Shown: positions 44,761 through 57,880 of the stretch, one piece after another
Position numbering within the stretch: position 1 is the stretch's first letter
Layout: the number at the start of each line of letters is the position of its first letter
Source: Mastigias papua
Taxonomy: Eukaryota > Cnidaria > Scyphozoa > Rhizostomeae > Mastigiidae
Length of the DNA: 64,000 bases
Direction: 5' to 3'
Assembly (NCBI GenBank): GCA_964019165.1
Contig: OZ025267.1
Span: 601,001 to 665,000, forward strand
The notes under the pieces: generated by a model
Database searches by the model: none
The model's input: the letters and a program-made list of their open reading frames with translations, nothing else
Told to the model about the DNA's origin: nothing
Position numbers and translations under genes: made by a program

Positions 44761-47700
44761 ATGCAATTTCCATTACGTGAAGCTGCTGCACGTACTTCTC
44801 TTTTATTAGGGCCTTCAAGAAATGCTGCTGTGCATTTAAGAACTCGGTTACTGTCAATATCATGTACGAAGTGTCTAGACTTAGGCCAGTCCCTTTTCGA
44901 GTATAAGCAGAGGTTGTATCCAGGTAGAGTGAAACATGTAAAGACTATATCTGGTAAGAGTATCAAAATCTTGACTTAGTTTGTCACACGTAACTGTCTT
45001 CTGTTACAGAAAAAGCAAATTTTTGTTTAACTATCAAGAATGGCTTCCTCGGAGCATTTTGATCTAACACGCTTCATGTATATGATTATAAAATGTTCGA
45101 ATGTTGATTGATACGAATCTAACAAATTATGCAACACATTATGCAACAAACAATTGCGAATTTAGCTGCGCTTTTTATGAAAAGCAAGCATTATTTTGTT
45201 GACCTGTCGAATGATTTGTGGACTGTTTCCTTTTCATAATTTTATTGTCAAGGACAGCTATGAATGAGACCCGGGTCATGAATCGAGCCGGTTTAAGCCT
45301 TTTGCTATATATGTTTTCAAATCGTATAATTATTATTATTTGAGTTATCATAACTCGTACTTTTTGTCTTGAAGGGGCAATATTTACGCACCATGGGATG
45401 AGGAGATTGTGTTCAAGTTCAAGTGAAAGAGACACTGATGAGGTAGTATATCTTGTCATATTGAGCGTTTTCTTTGACATTGGGAGTAAAGACATTTCAC
45501 TGTGGTTAATATTAAAGCTAAAGCATTCTTTTTGTTTTCCCAGCTTCAGCAGGCATTATTGGGTAACATGACACATAATGGAATAATGTCATAACAAGCC
45601 TATTTTATATTTATACTTTCCATTACTGTTCTGTCTGTTGCTAACTATTATATATATGACAATGATTGCATATGCATAGTACCCAACCAATTATTCAAGG
45701 AAAGATGATTTACAGAAGGAAAAAGATGCTGTCAGTTCTAGTATTTTCTTTTGACAAGGATATGTTTATGTATTTACTTTGAGTTGCCAAAAGGTGTATA
45801 GACTGTGAGAACAAGCATCTGTGCATGCATAAAGGTCTTGGATTAGTGCTATCCTGTTTACACCTGAAATCAAAATTGTATGCATCAGGGACTGGATTTT
45901 AGCATTGAGTGCAAACTTGACCTAACTTGTCAATCATTGCAAATATGCATGTTAGAGGAAATCCTCATGAAATCATGCAAGGCTTTGTCCCAAATCATGT
46001 TCTCTGTTCCTTCACTTAAGTGTAAGCGATATAGGAGGTCATCCATAAAGCACATACACTCAAAATCTTCACATTTCTTACCAATCCACTCACCCTGCTG
46101 CGCAAGTATGCTTTTGGCTTTACCCACCCACCCAGCTCTGTATGAACATATGAAGGTTTAGCAACCATTTCTCACAAAATGAAGAAAACAAAAAATTAAG
46201 TTATCACTTTTTTAAGTGATTGCATCATACATACCTGTACGTACACTTTGACCTTTACCAATCCATCCACCTTGTATGTGTGAGTATGCTTTTGGCTTTA
46301 TCCACCCACTGACCCTAAAAGCATATGTACTTTCTGGATGGCCCCCATCTATAAGCTTCAAACAATCAGAATGCCAATAAAATCTTTGTTACCATCCACA
46401 ATAAAATTATGTCTAATTTTTCATGTTTCATATAGCTATTTACAGTAGTCTTGAATGTGTTGAACAATGCTTAGAGCTGTTTTGGTGTATGAAAGAACCT
46501 ATCTATTACCTGAACTGCTCCAGGCAATAAGAACATGCTATAGATATAGATGGGTTGATTATCCTTGTATGGCTTAGTGATATTTGCTGACTTGTACAAC
46601 TTGTATTAGAAATCACTAGCCTTTTGAGAGTGTCATAAATTGACAAATTAGTTAGATATTAAGATATTGTGCACATTTTGCTTGCCATTAGAGGTACAGC
46701 AATGGCAAGAGGGGAGAGGGGTGTTAAGTAAGAATTCTGTTAGTAAACTCTTATCTTGGATGGTTTGGGTATCACATGAAGCATGTTTTCATATTATGGA
46801 AACTAAATCAGTTTTGTGAGTGACTTAATGTTTGGTGTAGTGTACAGTTCACCTGGTTGTTTGTTTATAATTATAAGTTTATCAGTAAAAGTTTTTCAAA
46901 CAGACAAAAAAGTTGTTTTGTATTTGTTAATGGCAGATTTCTGCTATGCAAAAGCAGATAAGTAAAAAAATCTGATTCTATCTATCACTGTTTACTTTGG
47001 TCCAAACATTATAGCCTGAATGATGTAGAAATCATTTGTGAACACACCTAGCTTCCTACATGTAGGTTGAAATTCAAGAAAACAGAGGTCTTCTATTTTA
47101 TTATAATAAAGCACTTTTTGATATTCATAAATTTCAGCCATCTCTAAGTGTTTTTCATAGTGAATTTAGGTTTTAAGACATAATAGATTTGAGTAACAAC
47201 CTATTTTGCTATAAGCATGAGTTATACTTGCTTGCACTCAAATTTTAGAATGCTCATTGTGGCATACAAAATCAAGTTTCCGGTGAAATCTCAGATGATT
47301 CATGCTTTGATTATTCTGAGCTAGAAAAGGCTCAACAAGAAGAGCAAGATTATTGGTTGAAGATGTGTTCAAATCAGGATCCAACTGATAGTACTATTCA
47401 ACCAGATGCATTCAGTCGTAAAGGCTCTTCACACAAAACTCAGTTTTATGATGATTTTCCATCTGATCACTGAATATTCTGACAATTTCTTTATTATTAT
47501 CATTTTGAACAGATTTAATTTGATTTGTTAGTTAAACTACTGTTTTAAACCAGTTTTAGCCAAATCTATTTTTAAGGCTTGCTTTTTGATTTGTACTTTT
47601 TCCATCTTCTGCTGCCTTTCAATCTGTTTTATTGGTTTTGTCCATTTCAGAGTGCATTTTTAGCTCTTAAGTCCCCAGCCCTTTCATGTATATGTTGCAC

Positions 47701-50700
47701 AGGCATATACCACCAACCTATTTTCTCTCAATGATGCAGAGTTGTTGGCAACAATTGGACTATTTCTTGATTACACAGTTCCCTCAATTCACAATAATTT
47801 ATGGAGTAATTGGACTTAACTTGTTAATATTAGTTTGCCATTTGCAAGTTCCTATGGAGCATCTTAACAAGTTTAGAAGAAGACCTTTAAGATTCCCTCT
47901 ATACTGTTGCTAACTAGTTAGCTTTCCTCTGAAAGGACTTGTAAAGACAATAATTATTGTAAATTTCTATTCAAAGGCAGCACCATCATATACACAAACA
48001 CCAATGTTCACACCATTTTAGCTCAAATCTAATGGCACTGCAAATGCTGTATTTTCCCATTTGTGGGTAATAGCCATGTTAGAAAATACTTTGATGTAGA
48101 GAGAAATGTAGTTGTAGATAGAATATGGCAGATGTATTCATTTTTATAGGAGTTAATTTATTTAGTAAATTATTGCAATTTGCTTTAGAAATTTGAAGAT
48201 TTTAGTGAGCTCAGAGCATGATTACTTAAGTGCATATTAAATTTGATGATATTTTATCCTGATTATTTATCTTGATTATTTTTAGTTGTATTATTTCTTG
48301 CTATTTCCTGTATACTATGTCAAATTTTATATATATTTTTTGTGAATTTGCTTAATACCATGGTACTTATGCAGTTCAGCAAATAATTTGAATTTGGATT
48401 ATTTGTGTATCGTTACTTTTCAAATGTATGAATATCATGCCTATCATCTATAGAACTTTGGCAAACAACAATTGGAAAAAGTTTTTGTCATTTTCAATAT
48501 TAATCAATAGGATGTTTTTCGTTTGAGTTCAGTCCGGTGAGGGTGTGCTGGCTGGGTGAGGGTGAGCTGACTGAGGGAGGGTGTGCTGGCTGTGGAGGGT
48601 GTACTTTGTGATGCATATTCTAGTAATTATTAAATATCAACTGAATGGAATTGAAAGAAGTTTGTACCTGGTCACTTGTTCTAATATTTAATTGAATGTT
48701 CTGGTTTTGCATGTGTAGGTGCAAGATGATGAATCTGGGAGTGTGCATGTTATCACTGATAAGGAAAAGGTTCATGGTAACAAGTTTGATTTAAATTTCA
48801 TTCTTGCATAAAACAAGGATCATTTGGTTATACTTTATTTATGTTCAGAAATATGACCTGATTAACATGAATTGATGATAATGATGAAGATGATGATGAT
48901 TATGATTATGATTATGGTAGTGGTTGTGGTTGCAGTGGATCAAAATTCATTGTCTTGATATGTGATTTGTCTCTTCTATTTACCATAAATCCTTAATTGC
49001 CCCCCTCAAATAAGCCCCCATGGTAGAACTTCATATTGTTAATAGGCCCCCTCAAATATGCCCCCACCTCATGTGATGGTGAAGACTTTGATAAAGACTA
49101 ATGCTTAAGTTTCAACTGTTCTTTTGATATTATAGAGATTGAGAGTTTTGAAAATGAGCTTGATATGCAACATATGTAAAGTCCCCCCTGATAGATTTCC
49201 TCCCCTCACAGATTTCCTCCCCTCACATAACCCCCTGCCCAAAAGTATCAAAGTGAGCCCCAATGGGTTAATTTGAGGATTTATCATCTATAATTTTATT
49301 GAATATGATATAATTCCTACCTCATACTATGATATTTAATTGATAGGTCCTCTTCATAAACATCAATTTCAAGCAGAAACAAGACAACTTTTAGATATAG
49401 TTGCAAGGTCATTATATTCAGAGAAAGAGGTACTAATATTGCATCACTCGTTGTGTCTTAAAATGCATTGCTTTACATCTATCAGAAATTGAATTAGAAA
49501 AGCATTTATATTTGCATACGTCATCATACCAATCATATCTTCTCAATTATTATAATTATTATTATTATTATTGCTGACTCTTCCCACCCGGATAAACGCC
49601 ATCTCGGGATACTATGTAAGAACCCTTCTATGGATAGCTGATACTTGCCTGGTAGATGTAGATGTGTGGAATAGGATTTGGCTTTTGTCTTAATTTTCGC
49701 ACCCTCGTTATTTCACTTCTTAGGTATTTATACGAGAAATAATTTCAAATTCATCTGATGCATTGGAGAAGCTGCGACATCAACAGTTGATTGGAGAAGA
49801 GATTTGTGACGCAGATTTGCCATTCGAGATTCATCTAACTACAGATGAAGATAAAAATACTTTTTCAATACAAGATTATGGCCTTGGCATGAGCAAAGAT
49901 GAATTGATTTCAAATCTTGGAACAATTGCGCGTTCGGGATCAAAGGAATTTGTAAAGAATTTACAAAAAGATGCAACAGCTAGTTCAACTGCTACAGAAA
50001 GTATCATTGGGCAATTTGGTGTTGGCTTTTATTCATCTTTTATGGTTGGATCTAAAATAGATGTTTACAGCAAATCGTATAGGATGGGCAGTGAAGGATA
50101 TTTTTGGACATCAGATGGGTATTTCGCATATATCTTTGAGTTTTTCCTCTATTTGTTTATGTTTACTTCTGTATATAGTTGATTTTTGAATCTAAACGTT
50201 TTTGGTACGAAGTCTGGAAACTTTTGGTTACAGCCACTTTCTTATGCTTATTATAGCAGTGGGAGTTATGAAATTGCAGAAGCAGATGATGTTTCAAGAG
50301 GGACAAAGATAGTCATACATTTGAAAGATGAGGACAGAAGATTTGCCATCAAATCAGTTGTTGAAGGTCAGTTTCTGCTTTGAGTGTATAGTGGTATGTT
50401 CCATGCAATCATAATCAGCAAGTAGGCTTTCATATGGCTTGTATTTGAAGCGAAAACGTAGTGAAGAACTCAATTTACACCCTGTTATAGCTCTTTTTGT
50501 AAGAACGCAGAGGCCCCATTTCAGATCGTATCTGGCTTCAGATGTGAAATTAGAAAAAAACAGCGAGATATGATGTTTGAAATATGCTACTTAAATTCTT
50601 CTGACAAAACAAATTTTGATGAAGCTGTTTACAGACATTAGCGTTCGTTGCTTTATTTTCAAATGTAGGCTGGCAAAATGTCTTTCCCACTGCATACTGT

Positions 50701-53700
50701 ACGTAGCTTCTCAAATATTTGCATCAAAATCATTCATGAAATAAGAACAATTCTATGAAAAGTTGAGTCTAAAATTATCGAAAATCTGAGAATCCCCGGT
50801 TTCCTGCAAAAATTATCTCGTTCTTATAAAAAAAGTGTGAATTTAATTAGTAAATAGTTATGTTTGATGTGTTATTGTGTTTTGAGTTTTTTTATTATTG
50901 ATACAGATGTTGTGAAGAAGTACAGCAATTTTGTAGGATTTCCGATTTTCCTTAATGGCACGAGAATGAATAGCATTGAGGTTAGTTAATAGGCTGATGT
51001 TGAATTCTTGTTTCTTCTTGTTGCATGGATGGATAACATTCTTTAATTGTTCAGACCTAGCATGGGTGGTTAACAGAAAGTGGAGGAGAGAAGATGGAAA
51101 ACAGGAAAATTAATATTATAGGTGGTTGAAAATTGAGGAAAAACTCGAGCAATAATTTGGAGGAGAAGGCAAATCAAAGGGAGAGTGTTGTATTTGCAGA
51201 CTAAACTAAGAATTTTATATTAAGTAAAACCATCCAAGTAAACCAGAAGACTTTTCTTGTCACGCTCCATTCTCTATGGCACAAAATACGCATGCCCAGT
51301 AGCACAGGGGTATATTGCATATACATAACAGATACATTGGTGTAAGAATAGATATCTTTGCAAACAACAAGAGTGTTAATTCATAGCTAAATTTTCGGGT
51401 ATATATTTCATTTTTTATTTCTTTGTTATTGGAACTTTACCCAAAGTCGAAATTTCTTTCTTATCATTGAACACGTTTGATTTATAGGATCATGTTTAAC
51501 ACTATTTCAATGAATGACGCCTCATTATGGATTTAGTATACTTATGATGTATTTGTGCTGTTTCTACTTGTTTTACATTATCTTTCATTGCATTTTAGGC
51601 CCTTTGGATGTCTCAAGACAAGAACATTAGTCCTGATGATCACGAAGTATGTTTGCTGTTATTGTTGTGATTGTTGTTGTTGTTGAAATGAGTATTATTT
51701 TTGTTGTTTTTTAAGTGTTACAGAGCGAGTGTCCTGGTTCCAGAATCCTATTGTCCAATCACTGTATCTGTATGATTTTCAAGTTCTCTTGAATGTGTTC
51801 GTTTCTTTGTTACATTTGTGTTTTGTGTAATTTTGTAGAAATTTTATCAGTTCATCACAAACACCTCAGACAAGCCTCGGTACCATATGACGTACAAAAC
51901 TGACGCACCGCTTAATATTCGGTCCGTGTTTTATGTACCTACACATTCACCAGAGCTTTTTGGATTCGGTAAGATGGAAGAAGGAATCAGTTTGTATTCC
52001 AAGAAGGTTCTCATCCAAGCTAAAGCGCAGAACATCCTACCTGCTTGGTTAAGGTTTGTTAAAGGCGTGGTTGACAGTGAAGATATTCCATTGAATCTAA
52101 GCCGTGAATTGTTACAAGATAGTGCGCTGATTAAGAAACTAAATTCAGTTTTGACTGCAAAGTTTGTCAGATTCTTGCAAGATCAAATGAAGAAAGATTA
52201 CGTGAAATATGAGAAATTCTTCAAAGATTATGGACTCTTTGTTCGGGAAGGAGTGGTCACTGCTGAAGGACAGAATGAACGTGAGGAAATTGCCAAGTTG
52301 TTGAGATTTGAGTCATCAAAAGAGAAACCGGGCATACAAAAGACAATTACACAATATGTAAAAGATATGAAACCTGGACAAAAGGATATATTTTACCTTT
52401 GTATCCCAAGGTTCGTTCTGTTTTTGTTTTGTCAAACTTGTTACCACTGACTGCCGAAATTTCGGATTATTTTTGGCTTTTTCTGTAGAAGTTTCGACTT
52501 CAATTTACTTTTTTTGTGTGAAGAGCATAATTCTCATGTATTTTGTTTTATGAAGCAAAAAAGTTGACTATTGTTTTAATGGCAACTGATTTTCAACTGT
52601 TTGAGATTTCTTCGTAGTTGTTAAATGCTTATTTTTGTTTTATTAATCATTTTTGGTTACTTGGTTCAAGTCAGCTAGCACTTCGTCGTCTGGGCCTTCC
52701 CCTTAAGCTCATAGTTCACCCATTCTTACTCTCTACTGATGATGGCTCATGGATGAGTCAAAACGTTTACGTTTTAACTGCAATGATTATGTCACCCTAA
52801 TTAAAGTCATCCTAGGTTGAATCTAGTTCTAATGAGCGTGCCAAACGGAAATGTCGAAACATCTTTATAGACAAAAAATGTCTATTTTTTGTCGTAAACC
52901 GTATTTTAAAGCTAGAACTTCATGATACTCAAACATCTAAATGGCTTTAAGAAATTGAAAAGATTTTACGACATGGGTCATTTTACGACGGTTCATTTTA
53001 TGACATGGCTCAATTTGCGACATGGCTCAATTTACGACATGGCTTATTTTACGACATGGCTTATTTTACGACATGGCTTATTTTACGACATGGCTTATTT
53101 TACGACATGGCTTGATTATGCATCATTCTAATGCATGGTTGTTTCATTAGTCGAGAGCTGGCAGAATCTTCGCCGTATTTTGAAGCGCTGAAACAAGATG
53201 ACGTAGAGGTTTGTTTTCACGTTTTTGTGTGCTATTGATTTTCATCTAGATACTAATGGTTGCTAGGTTAAATCTGTTTCGTTTAGGCTTCTGCTAAAAT
53301 AATACACCAATATACACACAATTAGGGAGGGGGTCTAAATAAAATGGTACACCAATATACACACAATTAGGGAGGGGGTCTATATAAAATGGTACACCAA
53401 TATACACACATTTTTTCTATAAGGGTATTGTATAACACATAAGATAAAAACTAACCAATATTACTACATAATAAACTAACCATCATGCTCTATTATAATA
53501 AATACATATAACATACAATATATAAGTAGGAACTGTGTACCTGGTGGCAAAACTGGGGAGTTAGAGGCGGCGAGGAAAGGAACTGGGCACCCTATCTCAC
53601 TATACCGACGGCTCAGGACAAGTGTCCTCTTTAAAAGGCACTATCCAACGTTCGGGATCGAATACGGGACTAACTTTTAATTTAAAACATTGTGTTCCTA

Positions 53701-56700
53701 TGAAGTCTTTCTCAGAACCGTCAATTCTAGTTCAGTATTGTTATGTGTTTGATATGATGTGGTTTTCATCATTATACTATTTGATGTTGGTGTACTGTCT
53801 TGATGTCAGTCCATCGTTTCAGACAGTTAGACTAAAGTTTTATCTTTTATGTCATGTTATTTATTGTATGCCTCTTTGTGTTGTTCTTTACTTCGCCATG
53901 TTATGCTATAGTATGTTATGTTCTTACATTTTACTCTATTTTTTGTCATATCTCTCATGTTACTCTGGGGGTAATGGGCCCATGAAAGGCAGTTTTTTGC
54001 CAATGAGAGAGAGTCATTGAAACTTTTTTCAGGTTTTATTTTCATACCATGAACATGATGATGTTGTTTTGCATCAATTAAAAGAATTTGAAAAGAAACC
54101 CGTGACGTCTGCAGAAAATTACTTAACAAAACCTGAATCATCGTCTCACAAGGAAGAGCAATCAACAACAGGTTAGAATGAAGTATTGTATTTGAGATAT
54201 CAAAATAAAAATGAAAGATATTGGATGTTCAAATCTTTCAACCAGGGCTTAGTTTAAAGAGTCGTCATATAGGATTTTTGAGAGACTTGAAAATCTGGTG
54301 AAGAGATTTTGATGATATGCCTATTTTAGACTAGGCATTTCTTGTCATTCTGTTTGATATAATTTTAACGATAGACAGGAAATTTCTGTTATGTTATCCA
54401 TTACTGTTCATGATAGACTAAATTATATATATTATCTAATCTTTAATACAAACAGTACACTGTAATACATTGATATAAAATACCATGTAATATACATATT
54501 GCGCAAAATACAATGCCAATTACATTCAATCAACAAAACACATCATGCAGTGTGTGCAAACTTCTTAAGAGCTTCTTACAACTCTTTGTAGAGAGTTGTA
54601 TATTATAAGTACTAATCATAGTCAGACCTTGGTGACTGTGTCTTTTTTGGCTGTGGATGGTAAATTGTATTGAAAGTGTAGTATTGGTGTTTAGTGTAAT
54701 GATCTTTAAGAAAAGCAGAGTTTCTTATATGCAATAGGCACGATACAAGCATTTCTTTAGTTTCTTATATATTCCCTAATTTGACGTAGATTTCTTGTAT
54801 ACTTTTTGACTCTCGTCAACTTAGATGAACCAAAACTGTCAGAGAAAGAAAGCTCAGAGTTGAAAAAATGGCTGGAAAGTACATTAGGCAAAGAAAAAGT
54901 TTTCAATGTGAAGGTGAGTATAAGAGTTGCTTTGAGTGTTATGAGACTGTAGTCAATCGGAAAGAAAGAAAGAAAGCCATTTTGCTCTTTATTTATCACT
55001 GTATTGCTTAGCTCCCCTCCTCTGTGATGGCAGCTTTGGATTTTCATCAGATCTGAAGTTGCTTACTTTCTTGCCAAAATTAGGATCTTAAGCTGCTCAA
55101 TGGTCTCTTAATGTTGTCACCTCATTTTCAGTACAAATGTGCATTTGTCTATGCAAAGGTATCGCCATAGATCTATTTTTTGGCGAATGCTATGTGATTT
55201 GCTTTGTGTAGGTTTTAAGGTATCTCTGTAACAAGAGAGGTTTTTTATATCTTTGCTAAGTAATATCTTTGTTTTTGTTTATGCTCATATCTTTAAAGAA
55301 CTGAAGTTACTTAGTAATTTTCAAATCGAGGTTAGTTGGTTATGAATGAATTGCTTATGAACAGATCGTGTAAATGAATTATGGAAAATGAATAACACAG
55401 AAGAATTGCGTTGCAATGGATTTTGAGATGCTGTGTTGTGGTTGAAATACTGATGACAGTTCATTCAAGCCATGTTTAATGTGATCCATGCTGAATTTTG
55501 TAGATATCTGACCGTCTTGCATCACATCCTGCCATGATAACAGTTCCTGATATGGCAGCTGCACGAAGATGGTTGAAGTTCATAAAAACTGGACCTAATG
55601 CAGATTTACAGAAGATCAGATATGATGTTCTACAAGCAACGCTGGAAATAAATCCAAGGTAATTTTCTACTTGCACCTTTTAGAAGTATCATAAACCCCA
55701 AAAATATATCGAGGCTTAACTTGCTCAAGAAATACTTAATGGTGTGTTATGTATATCCCAAGGCTGGAAACATGTATTAGGCATTATCCTTGAGGTTCGG
55801 ATACCTCTGTTAGTAAGGATGAATTCATATGCACTAGAGGGAAACGATTTAATTCAAATGACAAGCAGATGTCTAACGTTACACTGTATTCTCATATCAT
55901 AACACGTTTATCTTAAGCACATTTTAAGGTCACGTCCTGACAATGATAAGCATAATCAAAATTGAAGCCAACTTAGCGGATGCTTATTGAAAAATGGTGC
56001 AGCCTACTATATTTTGAATAAAATTTTTTGATAGAAATGCTCCATCTGTACTGAAGTGATCTGTTACATTTCCATATTGTTTTTCTAATTGATTGGGTCA
56101 TTTCCAAGTTGATTTGGATGATAACAGCAAATAAGTTACGCAAGTGTGCCTGTGATATATAAATTATCAACTGTGTAATATAGAAATATAGAAGTGAATT
56201 CTTCTTGTCATTTTAAAAAAAATATTGATTTTATACTGTTTTTCATAGACATGAACTTATAAGATCATTAGATTCAATGAGAAATAAGGACCCAACTGTG
56301 GCACAACTTTTAGCAAACCAGGTGAGCTTATGTTCGTTTTGATTGTTGTGTTGTACTAATGATCATGGAAATTTATTTAGGTATTATGCTAAATCAATCA
56401 ATGAATCGATCAATCAATCACTCGCTCAATCAATTAGTCAATCAGTCAATCTATTGCCATCCTTATGTATGTGTCATAGAAGCTAACTGTAAGGACATTC
56501 CACATCAAGTGTAACCGGCAAGAAAATGACAACCTTCTTTATTTCCCTCAAATTTTGCTTCTAGTTTACTACAGATGCAATGCATAGTTCCTGAAAATTT
56601 CAATGGTCTAAGTTGTATGGTTTAGAAATTATAACCAGTTAAAGTTTTGAGAAATGCGGCCAATGACTAGTGACCGATTGAGACCAGAAGTCACTAAAAC

Positions 56701-56871
56701 CAGTTCTATGTACCCTACAGAGTTGGGAATAGGCTCAGTTGAAAACTCTTGTCGTCTAGAAACTGAAATTGCCACTATAAAATATCCATTATTTCTACAT
56801 AGTAATAAATGTATAGATAAGGAAAAATTAAAACAAATAGTGGTTAGAAATCTAAGATTGACAGCATTGAC

Positions 56872-56919
<48 letters not shown>

Positions 56920-57880
56920 CAGCTAAATTACAATTTACAATCTAAAACGGTTGAAATATATTTTGGTTGTTATGTGAAAGTATGTACGATCTTCTGAAGT
57001 CATTTTCATATTGTTTTATTTTTGTTGTCGTTCTCTGATCGACGTTTCCATGGATTCATTGACGTTCTTTGTCGATCAGTTAAATAGAAAATTCTCTCCT
57101 CCCAACTGGTTGGTTACCTCGCATAGGGCAATTAGCTGGCAACAGAACAGTTCTATTACAAATTTGACATTATCACGTGCTCAAATGCTTACACGATGGA
57201 TTGAGTATTACGTCATTATGGTTATGCATGTGGTGTTCATATAGGAATAAGAATCACTGATTTAATAACTTAAGAATGTCCCAATGGTATGATGATGATT
57301 ATTATGATTGTGATGATGATAATGATGATGATGATGATGACGAAGATTATGATAATGATTATGATTACGGGATTCCATTCTAATTTGAATGGTTATCAGC
57401 TGCATCCTTAGAAGCTATGAACTTTGGGGATTCAGAGGTTGTGTTAGGGGCAAGTATAGACGAACAGTGTGACTAAAATAACACGAGGGTATGCTTGTTT
57501 ATCATGAGTATTCACAGTTTCTCTTCCATTCAATGTTGATTAAGTTACCAGAAAGCTACATTCTTTTCTTCTAATAGGTAGCAGGATAAATATTACAATT
57601 TATTTTGTCCAGAGGAAATCTATTATGTGTCATTTTCGTTCCCTCTGTCCCCTTGTCTTCTTCTCATTCCCCCAAGGAGCTCCTTTCTTATCTCCCTTTT
57701 TTGCTCGGTTTGTAGCATATAATAATCAAATCATTGATTAGGATTTCTCGTTTTTAGATTTTTGACAATGCATTGATTGTTGCTGGTTTATTGGATGATC
57801 CAAGAGAGATGGTTGGAAGACTGAACTTGTTATTAAGTAAGGCTTTGGGACAAGTAGATGAAAAAGAGGATGGCAAATAA
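44761..57880 (+). CDS. TRAP1: TRAP1: mitochondrial Hsp90 chaperone
   Basis: Fifteen exons join in frame to 745 residues (human 704): 44761-44953, 45375-45442, 48719-48776, 49347-49429, 49724-50118, 50257-50366, 50907-50980, 51599-51646, 51839-52410, 53151-53208, 54033-54171, 54825-54913, 55504-55658, 56249-56321, 57758-57880 (stop TAA). TRAP1 is the ATP-dependent Hsp90 of the mitochondrial matrix. The N-terminus is Arg-rich with few acids, as expected for import. The GHKL ATPase has [28 protein letters not shown] and [14 protein letters not shown]. The middle domain has [18 protein letters not shown]. The C-terminal dimer region ends with [12 protein letters not shown]. It lacks the MEEVD tail of cytosolic Hsp90, as TRAP1 does. 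ATG 44761 is the first Met in frame, but the first two exons are supported by phase more than similarity. Confidence 0.95.
46078..46320. repeat. Local duplication, ~65 bp at ~178 bp spacing
   Basis: A block with CCAATCCACT...GTATGCTTTTGGCTTTACCC (46079-46135) recurs with changes at about 46257-46313, in TRAP1 intron 2. Confidence 0.75.
47249..47473 (+). CDS. Candidate alternative last exon of TRAP1
   Basis: Inside the 3.3-kb TRAP1 intron 2, a TTTTAG acceptor is followed by 74 codons and a TGA stop, in the phase left by exon 2. The peptide is acidic and Gln/Asp/Ser-rich ([17 protein letters not shown], ending Y-D-D-F-P-S-D-H) with two Cys near the start. I recognise no family. If used, it would give a short protein with the TRAP1 import sequence but no Hsp90 domains. 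It could instead be a chance open frame or the end of an unrelated nested gene. Confidence 0.35.
   Translation, partial: NAHCGIQNQVSGEISDDSCFDYSELEKAQQEEQDYWLKMCSNQDPTDSTIQPDAFSRKGSSHKTQFYDDFPSDH
48882..48935. repeat. (GAT)n / (GATTAT)n imperfect microsatellite
   Basis: Imperfect GAT and GATTAT units in TRAP1 intron 3. Confidence 0.85.
52970..53115. repeat. 17-bp tandem repeat next to TRAP1 exon 10
   Basis: About eight copies of ACGACATGGCTTATTTT, with variants at the 5' end. The array stops about 35 bp before the exon 10 acceptor at 53150. Confidence 0.92.
53303..53410. repeat. 45-bp tandem repeat, about 2.4 copies
   Basis: The unit begins TACACCAATATACACACAAT and ends near AAATGG; copies start at 53303, 53348 and 53393. 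It lies in TRAP1 intron 10. Confidence 0.92.
53530..53690 (+). mobile_element. SINE family, copy C (3' body and tail)
   Basis: Shares ACCTGGTGGCAAAACTGGGG, the GAGGAAAGGAACTGGGCACC block, GGCTCAGGACAAGTGTCCTC and a GGGACTAAC tail with copy B. The tRNA-like head is missing, so it is 5'-truncated. Confidence 0.8.
56872..56920. repeat. (TTGA)n microsatellite
   Basis: About 12 tandem TTGA/ATTG units in TRAP1 intron 14. A related imperfect (CAAT)n stretch lies at about 56392-56455. Confidence 0.93.
57288..57366. repeat. (GAT)n imperfect microsatellite
   Basis: GAT/GATTAT units in TRAP1 intron 14. Confidence 0.85.

Noticed and set aside
53622..54020. 132-codon Tyr/Leu/Cys-rich plus-strand frame in TRAP1 intron 10
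   Set aside because: It starts inside a SINE copy and continues through low-complexity T-rich intron sequence.
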